NCBI RefSeq assembly: GCF_014199395.1
Contig: NZ_JACIJM010000011.1
Location: forward strand, 32,444 to 96,443
Direction: 5' to 3'
Length of the DNA stretch: 64,000 nt
DNA from: Yoonia ponticola
Lineage (GTDB): Bacteria > Pseudomonadota > Alphaproteobacteria > Rhodobacterales > Rhodobacteraceae
A model generated the notes under the pieces. The model was not told the DNA's origin. It saw nothing but the letters and a program-made list of their open reading frames with translations, and did no database searches. Shown piece after piece: positions 44,912-53,769 of this stretch (within the stretch, counting starts at the first letter, position 1; every line of letters starts with the position of its first letter). Both the position numbers and the translations under genes were made by a program.

Positions 44912-44980
44912 GATCTTCTCCCTTGTTGGTACGCACCCCGTCTGGAGCCGTTGCAAATGGAAAACCTTTATGGTTCGCTA

Positions 44981-44989
44981 TTATGTCTA
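44981..44989. promoter_or_regulatory. weak HutC-type half-site before the solute-binding-protein gene
   Basis: TTATGTCTA at 44981-44989 is identical to the left half of the operator at 59043. The right half is poorly kept (ATGTTAT in place of TACATAA). It lies 70 bases upstream of the binding-protein start, in the gap shared with the divergent LysR gene. It is suggestive only. Confidence 0.35.
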
Positions 44990-45095
44990 ATGTTATTACA
45001 ATAAATGGTGACATATGGCATGACAAACGAGATTTATAGCGGTACTGTTCAGGAATACTGAACCGGTCTTAGCATCCCAATCTCACAGGCAGGCT

Positions 45096-45998
45096 ATGCA
45101 ATCAATCCTTCCACACCTCCGCGCCCTGCATGCTTTTGAGAGCTTTGGAAGGCTTGGATCGGTCAGTGCCGCCGCGAGAGAATTGGGTGTGACGCCCGGT
45201 GCAATCAGTCAGCAAATCAAGATACTTGAAGAACAACTGCAAATGCAGCTCATTATGAAAGATGGGCGTCGTGCATCGCTTGCACCGAGAGCCAAAGCCT
45301 ACCACGCAGTCCTATCATCAGGTTTTGAAAAACTAAAACAGGCACAGCATTTGCTATCGCAACAAGTGGCCGATCTGGACGTGCATGTATCAGGCTTGCC
45401 GACGCTTTTGCTCAAGTGGTTGAACCCGAGACTTCATCGTTTCGAAGCGCGTTTTGGTGAAACCTCCATTCGGTTAGAGGCAACCCATGTCGAACCAGAT
45501 CCGGAATTTCTCGATCATATGTTCCGTCTTACATACGGCACGGTGTCAAACGTTTTCCCGCATGCGCGGGCTTTGTTTCGTGACACCTGTTTTCCAGTCT
45601 GTTCGCCAGGTTTTTTGAAGGATCACCCTGACGCGCTTGACCTTGAAAAGATGGCGAATCTTCCATGGATCGACATTGATTGGGGCCCTGCATATGCATC
45701 TGTGCCAAGATTGAGTAATTGGCTCGTTGCGCAGGGCATGCCAAAACCCGCCCACAGGCCAATTTCGGTTCATTCACTGTCAAGCTCGGCGCTTGAGGCG
45801 GTTGCCAGTGGTAAGGGCATCGCTTTGGCGCAATCTTCGTTTGCCTCGATCGATATTGATTTGGGCAGGCTTGTCAGGATGTCGCAGAAATTTGTTGAGA
45901 TGCCTGAACCCTACTTCATTTGTTGGGGACCTCAGATGATGGAGAATGAAAAATCCAGAAACTTTCTGAATTGGGTGCTTTCGGAGGCTTCCGGCTGA
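45096..45998 (+). CDS. LysR-family regulator (GcvA-like)
   Basis: A 300-residue LysR protein of the GcvA-like type. The helix-turn-helix is in residues about 8-60 (LHAFESFGRLGSVSAAAREL, then VTPGAISQQIKILEEQLQMQ), and the effector domain has the usual LPTLLLKWLNPRLHRFEARF. It is divergent from the solute-binding-protein gene and lies 112 bases before the Rieske oxygenase on the same strand. It is therefore a good candidate regulator of the Rieske pair and perhaps the uptake gene. Confidence 0.85.
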   Translation: MQSILPHLRALHAFESFGRLGSVSAAARELGVTPGAISQQIKILEEQLQMQLIMKDGRRASLAPRAKAYHAVLSSGFEKLKQAQHLLSQQVADLDVHVSGLPTLLLKWLNPRLHRFEARFGETSIRLEATHVEPDPEFLDHMFRLTYGTVSNVFPHARALFRDTCFPVCSPGFLKDHPDALDLEKMANLPWIDIDWGPAYASVPRLSNWLVAQGMPKPAHRPISVHSLSSSALEAVASGKGIALAQSSFASIDIDLGRLVRMSQKFVEMPEPYFICWGPQMMENEKSRNFLNWVLSEASG

Positions 45999-46110
45999 AT
46001 GATTAGAAAAACTATACAATCATAAATAAAAACCTCGGTTTTCTTAGAGCAATACATTAGCTAACAAGGCCCGAACTCAGTCACAGACATCGCGTCAGTA
46101 AGGAAGTCAT

Positions 46111-47151
46111 ATGTTTTTGAAGAATGCATGGTACGTTGCCGCCTGGAGCGAAGAAATTGTCAACACACTGCAGCAAGTTAAAGTGCTTGGTGAGAAGATT
46201 TGCATGTTCCGCAATGATGAAGGTGAAGTCATCGCCATGGAAGATGCCTGTCCGCATCGCAAACTGCCCCTGTCCAAAGGTCGGATCAAAGACAATAACG
46301 TTGAGTGTGGCTATCACGGTTTGACGTTTGATTGTGCAGGGCAATGTGTTTGGGCTCCGGGTGGTGGACGTATTCCGTCTGCGGCGCGCGTGCGTCCCTA
46401 TCCTGTGCACGAGAAATACGGTTTGGTCTGGATCTGGATGGGAAATGCCGCAATTGCCGATGTCGAAGACATCATCGACATCCCGAACTTCGACAGCCCC
46501 GAATGGGGGATCAACCGTGGTGCCGCGATGGAGCTGAACTGCAATTATCTGTTGATGTGTGACAACCTGCTTGACCCCACCCACGTCGCTTGGGTGCATG
46601 AAACGTCGTTTGCCGCCGCCGCGACCAAGGACACACCGTTGCGTGTTACAAAAACCGATACCGGCGTGATCGTGCACCGATGGATGATGGATCATGAGCC
46701 AGCACCATTTTACAAAAAGGTTGTTGAATTCGAAGGCAACTGTGACCGCCTTCAGCACTACGAAGTCCGCTATCCAAGCCACGCGTTGGTCCGTGCCGTG
46801 TTTACCCCTGCGGGGACCGGTGGTGTTGACGGTGCGTTGCACGAGAAGACCTTTGTCATGGACAGCTACAACTTTATGACGCCAACCACCGAGACTGAAA
46901 CACGCTATTATTGGTTCCAATTACGCAACATCCGTCCGGATGATGATGAACTTTCAAAGATGATGAGCGAGGACGTGCGCGGTGCATTCGAGGAGGATCG
47001 TGCAGTGCTCGACCAAGTGCAGATTGGGATGAATGAAAAGACGTCTCCGCACATTGATCTTGGTATCGATGCGGGCCAGTTGCGGTTCCGTCGTCAATTA
47101 GAAGCTATGATCGCAGAAGAGGCGATGGTTGACGCCAAGATGAGTCAGTAA
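46111..47151 (+). CDS. Rieske non-heme iron oxygenase, VanA/N- or O-demethylase type
   Basis: A 346-residue oxygenase component. The Rieske [2Fe-2S] ligands are Cys47-Pro-His49 and Cys66-x2-His69 (VECGYHGLTFD). The mononuclear iron site is in NLLDPTHVAWVHE (bridging Asp155, His158, His163). Length and motifs fit the VanA/toluenesulfonate/dicamba-demethylase group, members of which remove methyl groups as formaldehyde. It is followed after one base by its reductase. In this island the methylated substrate is inferred to be a histidine derivative, because hut genes and two formaldehyde dehydrogenases are nearby; betaines or O-methyl compounds are alternatives. Confidence 0.88.
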   Translation: MFLKNAWYVAAWSEEIVNTLQQVKVLGEKICMFRNDEGEVIAMEDACPHRKLPLSKGRIKDNNVECGYHGLTFDCAGQCVWAPGGGRIPSAARVRPYPVHEKYGLVWIWMGNAAIADVEDIIDIPNFDSPEWGINRGAAMELNCNYLLMCDNLLDPTHVAWVHETSFAAAATKDTPLRVTKTDTGVIVHRWMMDHEPAPFYKKVVEFEGNCDRLQHYEVRYPSHALVRAVFTPAGTGGVDGALHEKTFVMDSYNFMTPTTETETRYYWFQLRNIRPDDDELSKMMSEDVRGAFEEDRAVLDQVQIGMNEKTSPHIDLGIDAGQLRFRRQLEAMIAEEAMVDAKMSQ

Positions 47152-47152
47152 G

Positions 47153-48313
47153 ATGGCAGCAGGGTTCCGTAAATTCCGCGTCGCGAATAAGGTTGTTGAG
47201 AGTGAAATTATCACTTCGTTTTATCTTGAACCGACAGATGGCGCTCCTGTTTGGGACGTCTTGCCTGGGCAATACATTACCTTGCGCGTGCCGGGTTCAG
47301 GTGACCCAGTTCTCAAGACATATTCAGTGTCTTGCGACCCATCAGAGACACGGCATCATCGGATTTCGGTGAAACGAGAGGCAGGACTGAATGGCGCACC
47401 AGATGGTGTCGGATCATGCTGGCTGCACGATCAGGTCGAAATTGGCGACACGGTTGAAATTGCTGCTCCGCGTGGCAAATTTTCTCTGGATGAGGCAAGC
47501 ACCCGTCCCGTGTTGCTTTTGTCTGGCGGGGTTGGCCTGACGCCGATGGTTTCGATGTTGCACCGCCTGAGCGAGGCCGATCGTGACGTTCATTTCTTGC
47601 ACGCCTGCGAGAACGGTCAGGTTCACGCATTAAGGGATGAAGTGCTGTCCTGCGCGAATGATCGGATAAAGCCGTATTTCATCTATCGCACGCCAACTGC
47701 CGAGGACCGCGCTGCGAAACTGTTTGATGCGCAAGGCGTGATCGACAAAGCGTTCATGCAGACGCACGTTCCCATTGGCGATTATGACGCCTACATTTGC
47801 GGGCCGACACCGTTCATGGTGGCGATGTACCAACTTCTGCAAGAACTGGGCGTTCCCAAAAACCGCATCGCGTACGAATTCTTTGGCAAGGCTTCATCGC
47901 TGGAAGCGCTGGCAGAAAGGCCCGTAAAACCGGCACGTAGTCAGGCCGCGTCGGGTGCGGCTCCAACGATTCAGGCGCTTACGTTTCTGACCAATCCCGA
48001 TGCTTGGGCGGCGGATGAGGGCCTAGATGGGGCCCCTAAACCAGCTGCTGACCAATCCACTGGCGACATAACGTTTCGTGCGTCAAATGTAACGGCCACG
48101 TGGGATGGCACAGCCGGTTCGTTGCTTGACCTGGCCGAAAATGCGGGGCTGAGTCCTGAATTCAGTTGTCGTGCGGGGATTTGCAATTCATGCAAATGCG
48201 GGTTGGTGTCGGGCGAAGTGGAATATTTCGAAGAGCCGCTGATCCAACCCGAAGAGGGTCAGGTCTTGATATGTTGTTCGCGCCCTAAAGGTCCGGTTGT
48301 TCTGGATATCTAA
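47153..48313 (+). CDS. Rieske-oxygenase reductase: FNR domain plus C-terminal [2Fe-2S] ferredoxin
   Basis: A 386-residue electron-transfer partner of the Rieske oxygenase. Residues about 5-110 are the flavin-binding domain (LPGQYITLRVPGSGDPVLKT), about 110-235 the NAD-binding domain (LLLSGGVGLTPMVSMLHRL), and about 300-385 a plant-type ferredoxin with FSCRAGICNSCKCG and LICCS. The ferredoxin is C-terminal, as in glycine-betaine-type reductases (GbcB) and VanB. A linker of about 60 residues rich in Ala/Pro makes it longer than VanB. Its stop is three bases from the convergent deacylase stop. Confidence 0.9.
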   Translation: MAAGFRKFRVANKVVESEIITSFYLEPTDGAPVWDVLPGQYITLRVPGSGDPVLKTYSVSCDPSETRHHRISVKREAGLNGAPDGVGSCWLHDQVEIGDTVEIAAPRGKFSLDEASTRPVLLLSGGVGLTPMVSMLHRLSEADRDVHFLHACENGQVHALRDEVLSCANDRIKPYFIYRTPTAEDRAAKLFDAQGVIDKAFMQTHVPIGDYDAYICGPTPFMVAMYQLLQELGVPKNRIAYEFFGKASSLEALAERPVKPARSQAASGAAPTIQALTFLTNPDAWAADEGLDGAPKPAADQSTGDITFRASNVTATWDGTAGSLLDLAENAGLSPEFSCRAGICNSCKCGLVSGEVEYFEEPLIQPEEGQVLICCSRPKGPVVLDI

Positions 48314-48316
48314 CGC

Positions 48317-49375
48317 TTAGGCCTCCGCGTCTGTCATCAGTGTGTCCAGATCAGCTTTTGAAAGTTCGGGGCAGATCACGCACAAATGATCGCCCGGTGC
48401 CACGATGGCCCCGGCGCGCAGGATCGCGACTTTGCCCGCACGTTTGCTGCACAGGACTTTCGGCACCTCATCCATCCTGTAAAGGTCGCGTAACCGCATC
48501 ACAGGTTCGCCTTCGGCGACGTGATTGCCAATGCTCACTAAGGGCTCGACCAAGCTATGTGATTGAGCGGTGATGTAGTCGGCGTTTTCACCAAGGTCGA
48601 GGAATGTCGTATCCGGTTGAGGCAATACGCCCAACCGTTCGGCCGTTGCAGCGTGAATGATCCGTTGGTGGACAAGTAACCTTAGGATCCCGATCCATCC
48701 TGCCTCCATAGCGTCGAGCGTGACTTTGCCTTCGCCACCCAATTCGCACGAAATCATGGCACATCCGGCATTGTGTGCAGCGCTGTCGAAATCTCCAGGC
48801 GTGTCGCTGACGGGAACCACCATCGTGTGGGCAAGCCCCATAACCTTCGCCAGTTCGTATGTCTTTTTGTTGCAGGCAGCGTCGGGCGACAGGCAAAAAT
48901 AGGCGGCGTTCAAATAGTTTGATCCACTGCCGCCTGAATGGAGATCAATGGCTATGTCTGCTTCAGGCAAAAGCTGCGTGGCGACAAAGCCTGCGATCTC
49001 TTGTGTTGGACCGGCATAGGCGGCACCCGGAAATGATCTGTTCAGGTTCCCACCGTCTAGCGGTGAAATACGGCTACGAGATTGAACCGCTGGCATGTTC
49101 AGGGCTGGCGCAAGGATCAAACGCCCTTCAACATCGCTTTGCGTCAGTAATTCAAACAACCGACGCACGATGATCTGTCCCTCGTATTCATCACCATGGT
49201 TGCCAGCGCAAACCAATGCTGTCGGGCCGTCCCCACCGCGTATGACACAAAGCGGCGACTGAATGGTGGAAAAGCCGTGGCGATTATCTGAATGGGTTAG
49301 ACCAAAAACGTCGGCGCGTTTGCCTTGTGCCGTCAGGTTGAGTGCAGAGTGGACTGTTCCGAAATTCAGACTCAT
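48317..49375 (-). CDS. AstE/AspA-family zinc deacylase (DoeB-like)
   Basis: A 352-residue M14-like zinc hydrolase of the succinylglutamate desuccinylase/aspartoacylase family. Zinc-binding residues are in CAGNHGDEYEGQ and IDLHSGGSGS, with SCELGG as the catalytic-Glu region, and a DoeB-like C-terminal domain (LGENADYITAQSHSLVEPLV). Relatives remove acetyl or succinyl groups from amino acids (DoeB acts on N-acetyldiaminobutyrate). It is the last gene of the dpp-type transporter operon (ATGA overlap), so it probably deacylates an imported N-acyl amino acid; N-acetylhistidine is an attractive guess. Confidence 0.85.
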   Translation of the reverse strand: MSLNFGTVHSALNLTAQGKRADVFGLTHSDNRHGFSTIQSPLCVIRGGDGPTALVCAGNHGDEYEGQIIVRRLFELLTQSDVEGRLILAPALNMPAVQSRSRISPLDGGNLNRSFPGAAYAGPTQEIAGFVATQLLPEADIAIDLHSGGSGSNYLNAAYFCLSPDAACNKKTYELAKVMGLAHTMVVPVSDTPGDFDSAAHNAGCAMISCELGGEGKVTLDAMEAGWIGILRLLVHQRIIHAATAERLGVLPQPDTTFLDLGENADYITAQSHSLVEPLVSIGNHVAEGEPVMRLRDLYRMDEVPKVLCSKRAGKVAILRAGAIVAPGDHLCVICPELSKADLDTLMTDAEA

Positions 49376-51009
49376 AATTGCTCCTCCGACGTGACCATTG
49401 CGCCGCGTTCCTTCAACAGACCCGCCAACCAGTCAGGATCCATTTCGGGCACCGATGAAAGCAGTAACTCGGTGTAGGGCGCGTGCGGTGGCGAAAATAT
49501 CGTCTCTTTGGCACCTTGTTCTACAATAACCCCGTTTTGCATCACGACAACTTCGTCCGCGATGGAGCGGACTGTGGCGATATCGTGGGTGATGAACATG
49601 TAGGTTAGGTCCATCTCGCGTTGCAGACGGTCCAGCAAGCGCAAGATTCCTTCTGCAACCAGTTGGTCCAGCGCGGACGTGACTTCATCGCAGATGATGA
49701 AATCAGGCTCAGCTGCCAGGGCGCGGGCGATGCAGACACGTTGTTTCTGCCCCCCCGATAATTCGGAGGGCATGCGGTTTATGAACTCATCAGGGTCCAA
49801 CTCGATTAACGTGAGCAACTCTCTGATACGAACGTCCTTGGCACGCCCCTTCAACCCCAAAAAGAACTCTAGCGGTCGCCCGATAATGTCTTTGATCCGA
49901 TGCTTTGGATTGAGCGCGGTATCCGCCATCTGGTGGATCATCTGGATATGGCGTTGCAAGTCACGGGGGCGCTGTTTGCCAGACTTTGGCAGCGCGGCAC
50001 CATTATAGTGAAGTGAGCCGCTTGAAGGAGGTAACAGCCCCATCACGACCCGCGCCATTGTTGATTTTCCTGAACCGCTTTCACCCACAACCGCAACTGT
50101 GCTTCCGCGTGTGATGGTTAGATTGATCCCTTTTAGAATATCGACAGCACCATAGCCTGCAGTCATGTCTCGGATTTCGAGTAGCGGGCCTTCGTCGACG
50201 TGTCGGGCGGCAGGGGGCGCGCGGCGAAAGTCGCGTACAGCCCACAATGATTTCGTGTAGTCCTGCTGCGGATTTGCGAGCATGTCGCGGGCAGGGGCTT
50301 CTTCGACTTCTTCGCCGCGCAACAGGACTTTGATCTTGTCTGCCATCTGCGCCACGACAGCCAGATCGTGGGTGATGTAGATTGCCGCGGTATTATATTC
50401 GCGCACGATGTCGCGGATCGCGGCAAGCACCTCAATTTGGGTGGTCACATCGAGCGCGGTGGTTGGTTCATCGAAGATGATCAGATCGGGACGGCAGGCC
50501 ATAGCCATAGCCGTCATTGCGCGTTGAAGCTGCCCACCTGAGACCTGATGAGGGTAGCGAAACCCTATGTCTTCCGGGTTGGGTAGGCGAATTTTGCGAT
50601 AAAGTTCGACCGCATCAGACTGAGCATCGGCGCGAGACATGACGCCATGTTTGACCGGTGCCTCGCAATATTGGTCGATCAATCTGTAAGCGGGATTGAA
50701 CGCGGCCGCCGCTGATTGGGCGACGTAGGCAATGCGCGCTCCCCGCAGTTGCCGCAGCGCCTCATTCGACGCCCCAACAAGATCCTGCCCATCAAAATGG
50801 ATAGAGCCGCCGCTGATCCGGCAACCGCCTTTGGTATACCCCATCGCAGCCAGACCCAGCGTCGATTTACCAGCACCGCTTTCCCCGATCAGGCCAAGAA
50901 TCTCGCCGCGGTTCAGGGTTAAGTTCACACCTTTGATGATTGGTTTCCATTGACGGTCCGAACGCCCTTCAATGCGGATGTCTTTCATTTCAAGCAACAG
51001 GTCAGTCAT
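49372..51009 (-). CDS. fused dipeptide-type ABC ATPase (DppD-DppF)
   Basis: A 545-residue protein with two complete ABC domains in one chain. The first has Walker A GLIGESGAGKSTLGLA, signature VSGGQLQRAMTAMA and Walker B LIIFDEPTTALDV. The second has VVGESGSGKSTMARVV, LSGGQKQRVCIARAL and FIICDEVTSALDQ. A linker joins them near residue 260. The family usually uses two separate subunits, DppD and DppF, so this is a fusion that drives the heterodimeric dppB/dppC permease. It starts four bases after dppC and overlaps the deacylase by ATGA. Confidence 0.93.
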   Translation of the reverse strand: MTDLLLEMKDIRIEGRSDRQWKPIIKGVNLTLNRGEILGLIGESGAGKSTLGLAAMGYTKGGCRISGGSIHFDGQDLVGASNEALRQLRGARIAYVAQSAAAAFNPAYRLIDQYCEAPVKHGVMSRADAQSDAVELYRKIRLPNPEDIGFRYPHQVSGGQLQRAMTAMAMACRPDLIIFDEPTTALDVTTQIEVLAAIRDIVREYNTAAIYITHDLAVVAQMADKIKVLLRGEEVEEAPARDMLANPQQDYTKSLWAVRDFRRAPPAARHVDEGPLLEIRDMTAGYGAVDILKGINLTITRGSTVAVVGESGSGKSTMARVVMGLLPPSSGSLHYNGAALPKSGKQRPRDLQRHIQMIHQMADTALNPKHRIKDIIGRPLEFFLGLKGRAKDVRIRELLTLIELDPDEFINRMPSELSGGQKQRVCIARALAAEPDFIICDEVTSALDQLVAEGILRLLDRLQREMDLTYMFITHDIATVRSIADEVVVMQNGVIVEQGAKETIFSPPHAPYTELLLSSVPEMDPDWLAGLLKERGAMVTSEEQL

Positions 51010-51012
51010 GCG

Positions 51013-51870
51013 TTACTCCTTCAGACCGGAAGACATGTGCAAAACCCAATCTACAACAAGGTTCACGCCGATGGTCAGCAGCGCGATAGCGCCCGCAGGG
51101 AGAAGCGGAGCAAGACCAAAAGTCGCGGTCTGGAATGTCGCAAAGTTGGCGAACGAGATCAGTTTGGCGCTTTCACGCACCATGCCGCCCCAGTCCGCCG
51201 TTGGGGGCTGAATGCCAAGCCCCAAGAAGGACAGCGCCGAAATGAACAAGAAGACAAAGCAAAAACGCAACCCAAATTCTGCGATTAACGGCGCTGCAGC
51301 GTTGGGCAGAACCTCTTTGCGGATCAGCCAGAACATCCCCTCGCCACGCATGCGGGCAACTTCTATATAATCCATCGTCAAAATGCCCTGCGCCACCGCG
51401 CGGGACAGTCTGAAAACCCTTGTGCTGTCGAGAATGGCGATGACAAGAATCAGCGCGATGACAGAGGTGCCGGTGATCGTCAGAATGAGCAGCGCAAAAA
51501 TCAGCGGTGGGATTGCCATCAGAACATCAACTACACGTGAACTGATTGCATCAAACCAGCCGCCGATTGTTGCGGCAAGCAACCCGAAGGTCGCCCCGAG
51601 CGTAAAGGCGAGCGCCGTGGTCACCAGCGCGATGCCCACCGTATTGCGTGCACCGTAGATCAGACGGGACAAAACATCTCGCCCCAAGGCATCGGTTCCC
51701 AGATAATGCGGGGATGCCCATGGCATGTATTGTTTACCAACGGATGCGCTTTCCGCGAAGGGCGCAAAAAATGGGGCACCAAGCGCCAGTACAGCATAAA
51801 ATATGACGATAAGGATGCCGATCCACGCGGAAACTGGTGCATCTTTGAGGTGATGGGAGAGGTTATGCAT
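51013..51870 (-). CDS. dipeptide-type ABC permease, DppC-like
   Basis: A 285-residue inner-membrane protein with about six membrane segments. The conserved EAA-type region is DYIEVARMRGEGMFWLIRKEVLPN, and YLGTDALGRDVLSRLIYGAR is the DppC/OppC landmark. ATG 51870 follows the dppB stop after four bases. It pairs with DppB to form the transport pore. Confidence 0.92.
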   Translation of the reverse strand: MHNLSHHLKDAPVSAWIGILIVIFYAVLALGAPFFAPFAESASVGKQYMPWASPHYLGTDALGRDVLSRLIYGARNTVGIALVTTALAFTLGATFGLLAATIGGWFDAISSRVVDVLMAIPPLIFALLILTITGTSVIALILVIAILDSTRVFRLSRAVAQGILTMDYIEVARMRGEGMFWLIRKEVLPNAAAPLIAEFGLRFCFVFLFISALSFLGLGIQPPTADWGGMVRESAKLISFANFATFQTATFGLAPLLPAGAIALLTIGVNLVVDWVLHMSSGLKE

Positions 51871-51874
51871 GCTG

Positions 51875-52831
51875 TTACCTCGGGTGCAATAGGCGAGGGT
51901 TTGCAATGATCGACAGAATATCCGCCAGCAGATTAAGCAGAATGTACGTCGCGGCAAAGATGAGGCACGCTGCCTGCACAACTGTGACATCCCGGTTCGA
52001 AACTGCATCCACAAGGATTTGCCCAAGGCCCGGATAGACAAACACCACCTCGACCAAGACAACGCCGACAATCAGATAGGCCAGGTTCAAGGCGATCACA
52101 TTGATGATGGGTGCCAGCGCATTTGGCAGGGCATGCACTGCGATAACACGCCACCGTTTTATGCCCTTTAGATGCGCCATCTCGATGTAAGGTAACGCAA
52201 GTAAATTCAGGATCGCTGCCCGCGTCATGCGCATCATATAGGCGAGAACAATGAGTGTGAGTGTCATTGCGGGCAAAAATGTGCGGTAAAGTCGCTCACC
52301 CAAGCCCATTTCTACATCCACATTGGCAAGGCTGGGGAACCATCCTAGGCCAACCGAGAAGATGAGGATCAGGATGTAGGCGATGAAAAATTCAGGGAAT
52401 GAAATCGCGGCCAACGTAGAACTTGAAAGCACCCGATCAAAGACTGAGCCGTTGTAAAGCGCCGCCAGCATGCCCGAAACAACCGCGATCGGTACGGCGA
52501 TTGCAGCGGCATAACCGGCTAGAAAAAAGGTGTTCCCAACCCGGTAACCGATAAGCTCGGAAATGGGCCGTTGGTTTGCCAGTGAAATCCCGAAGTCGCC
52601 GGTAATTGCGCCCCCCAACCAAGAAAAGTAGCGTTCATGCACAGGGCGGTTGAGGTCAAACTTTTCCCGGAACGCTGCAAGGCTCTCTTCGGTTGCCGCC
52701 TGACCTAACATTTCTGTCGCAATATCGCCGGGTAGCAATTCGATCGCTGCAAAAATGATGATCGTAACAATCCATAAGGTCACGAACCCGATCAACAAAC
52801 GCTTTAGAATTATTGACAGAATTGGATTCAT
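51875..52831 (-). CDS. dipeptide-type ABC permease, DppB-like
   Basis: A 318-residue inner-membrane protein with six membrane segments. The N-terminal helix (ILKRLLIGFVTLWIVTIIIF) and LLPGDIATEM are typical of DppB, and YIEMAHLKGIKRWRVIAVHALPN is the ATPase-contact loop. The start is ATG 52831; an in-frame GTG six bases earlier is possible. It heads the operon dppB-dppC-dppDF-deacylase, facing the gntR gene across a HutC-type half-site at 52860. Confidence 0.92.
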   Translation of the reverse strand: MNPILSIILKRLLIGFVTLWIVTIIIFAAIELLPGDIATEMLGQAATEESLAAFREKFDLNRPVHERYFSWLGGAITGDFGISLANQRPISELIGYRVGNTFFLAGYAAAIAVPIAVVSGMLAALYNGSVFDRVLSSSTLAAISFPEFFIAYILILIFSVGLGWFPSLANVDVEMGLGERLYRTFLPAMTLTLIVLAYMMRMTRAAILNLLALPYIEMAHLKGIKRWRVIAVHALPNALAPIINVIALNLAYLIVGVVLVEVVFVYPGLGQILVDAVSNRDVTVVQAACLIFAATYILLNLLADILSIIANPRLLHPR

Positions 52832-52859
52832 AACCACACTTTTGTCTGAGTAAATTTGC

Positions 52860-52875
52860 TTATGTCTAGATTTAT
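52860..52875. promoter_or_regulatory. HutC-type operator-like site between transporter and gntR
   Basis: TTATGTCTAGATTTAT at 52860-52875 keeps the left half TTATGTCTA of the operator at 59043 and matches 12 of 16 positions overall. Its core GTCTAGAT matches the HutC consensus GTMTAKAC at seven of eight positions. It lies in the divergent promoter region of the dpp-type operon and the GntR gene, fitting autoregulation and control of uptake. Confidence 0.5.
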
Positions 52876-53034
52876 ACTAAGATGATGGTGCTATGTATAT
52901 GTTGGCAACAGCAGGTCCGCTGGATGACTATTTAGCTTTGCTAAAACGCGAAGCTACCTTTAGACACTTGGGTCAAGATTAGATCTGCGGTAATGCAGAA
53001 TAAAGTAGTCATATTGCCAGAGAGGCGGTGCTCG

Positions 53035-53724
53035 GTGAAAGCCACTTACAAAGATGTGAAATCCGACATCCTGTCGAAAATCACCAAGGGAGAATGGGCA
53101 CCGGGCAGCCTTGTTCCCAATGAAGTCGATCTGGCTGCGACTTACGGCTGCGCACGGGCCACCGTAAACCGTGCGATGCGCGAGTTAGCGGATGATGGAT
53201 TGATTGAACGGCGGCGAAAGGCAGGCACTCGGGTTCGGATGACGCCGATCCGGCAAGCGCGGTTTGATATTCCTATCGTGCGTGCCGAGATCGAAGAAAA
53301 AGGCGCAGAATATCGCTATTCTCTTGTTAGCAGTTCCATTGAACCGGCACCGGATTGGTTGCGTGCACGGTTAAAATTGTCCGACAAAAGCAAAGTTTTG
53401 CGGTTGGTTTGTATGCATTATGCCGACGGCGATCCGTATCAGCATGAAGATAGATGGATAAATCTTACCAGCTTACCGCAGGCGCAGACGGTTGATTTTT
53501 CAGACGTAGGACCGAATGAGTGGTTGGTGTCGACCATCCCATTTTCAGACGTTGAAATCAGTTTTTCGGCGGGATTGGCGGATAAAAGGCTGACAGACTA
53601 TCTTACCTGCGCCATTGGCGATCCGGTCTTTACCATTGAGCGATCAACATGGTGGGAAGGTCAGTCGGTCACATACGTCCGGCTAACCTATAAGCCCGGC
53701 CACCGTCTGACGACGCGTTACTGA
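53035..53724 (+). CDS. hutC: GntR/HutC-family repressor
   Basis: A 229-residue GntR regulator of the HutC subfamily. The winged helix is in residues about 1-70 (YKDVKSDILSKITKGEWAPG ... PNEVDLAATYGCARATVNRA ... GLIERRRKAGTRV), followed by a UTRA effector domain with AEYRYSLVSSS and the PGHRLTTRY end. I prefer GTG 53035 (GAGAGG about nine bases upstream) to ATG 52993. HutC proteins bind urocanate or related effectors and control hut genes. The operator cores at 59043 and 61059 match the HutC consensus GTMTAKAC, so it probably represses the whole island. A strong terminator follows. Confidence 0.85.
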   Translation: MKATYKDVKSDILSKITKGEWAPGSLVPNEVDLAATYGCARATVNRAMRELADDGLIERRRKAGTRVRMTPIRQARFDIPIVRAEIEEKGAEYRYSLVSSSIEPAPDWLRARLKLSDKSKVLRLVCMHYADGDPYQHEDRWINLTSLPQAQTVDFSDVGPNEWLVSTIPFSDVEISFSAGLADKRLTDYLTCAIGDPVFTIERSTWWEGQSVTYVRLTYKPGHRLTTRY

Positions 53725-53730
53725 AGCGGT

Positions 53731-53767
53731 TTGCGCCGCTGCCATGATCTGACAGCGGCGCAATTTT
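53731..53767. terminator. intrinsic terminator between hutC and hutU
   Basis: TTGCGCCGCTG (53731-53741) and CAGCGGCGCAA (53753-53763) form a perfect 11-bp stem followed by TTTT (53764-53767). It ends the plus-strand hutC message, and the stem can serve the convergent hutU message as well. Confidence 0.85.
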
Positions 53768-53769
53768 CC

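Noticed and set aside
46009..46040. CTATACAATCATAA before the Rieske gene as a further HutC-type operator
   Set aside because: The core differs from GTMTAKAC at its first two positions and the right arm is shifted, so the match is not better than expected in AT-rich sequence.
46081..46920. Long open frame on the minus strand opposite the Rieske oxygenase
   Set aside because: It is antisense to a clear gene with intact catalytic motifs, has no ribosome-binding site and no recognisable family.
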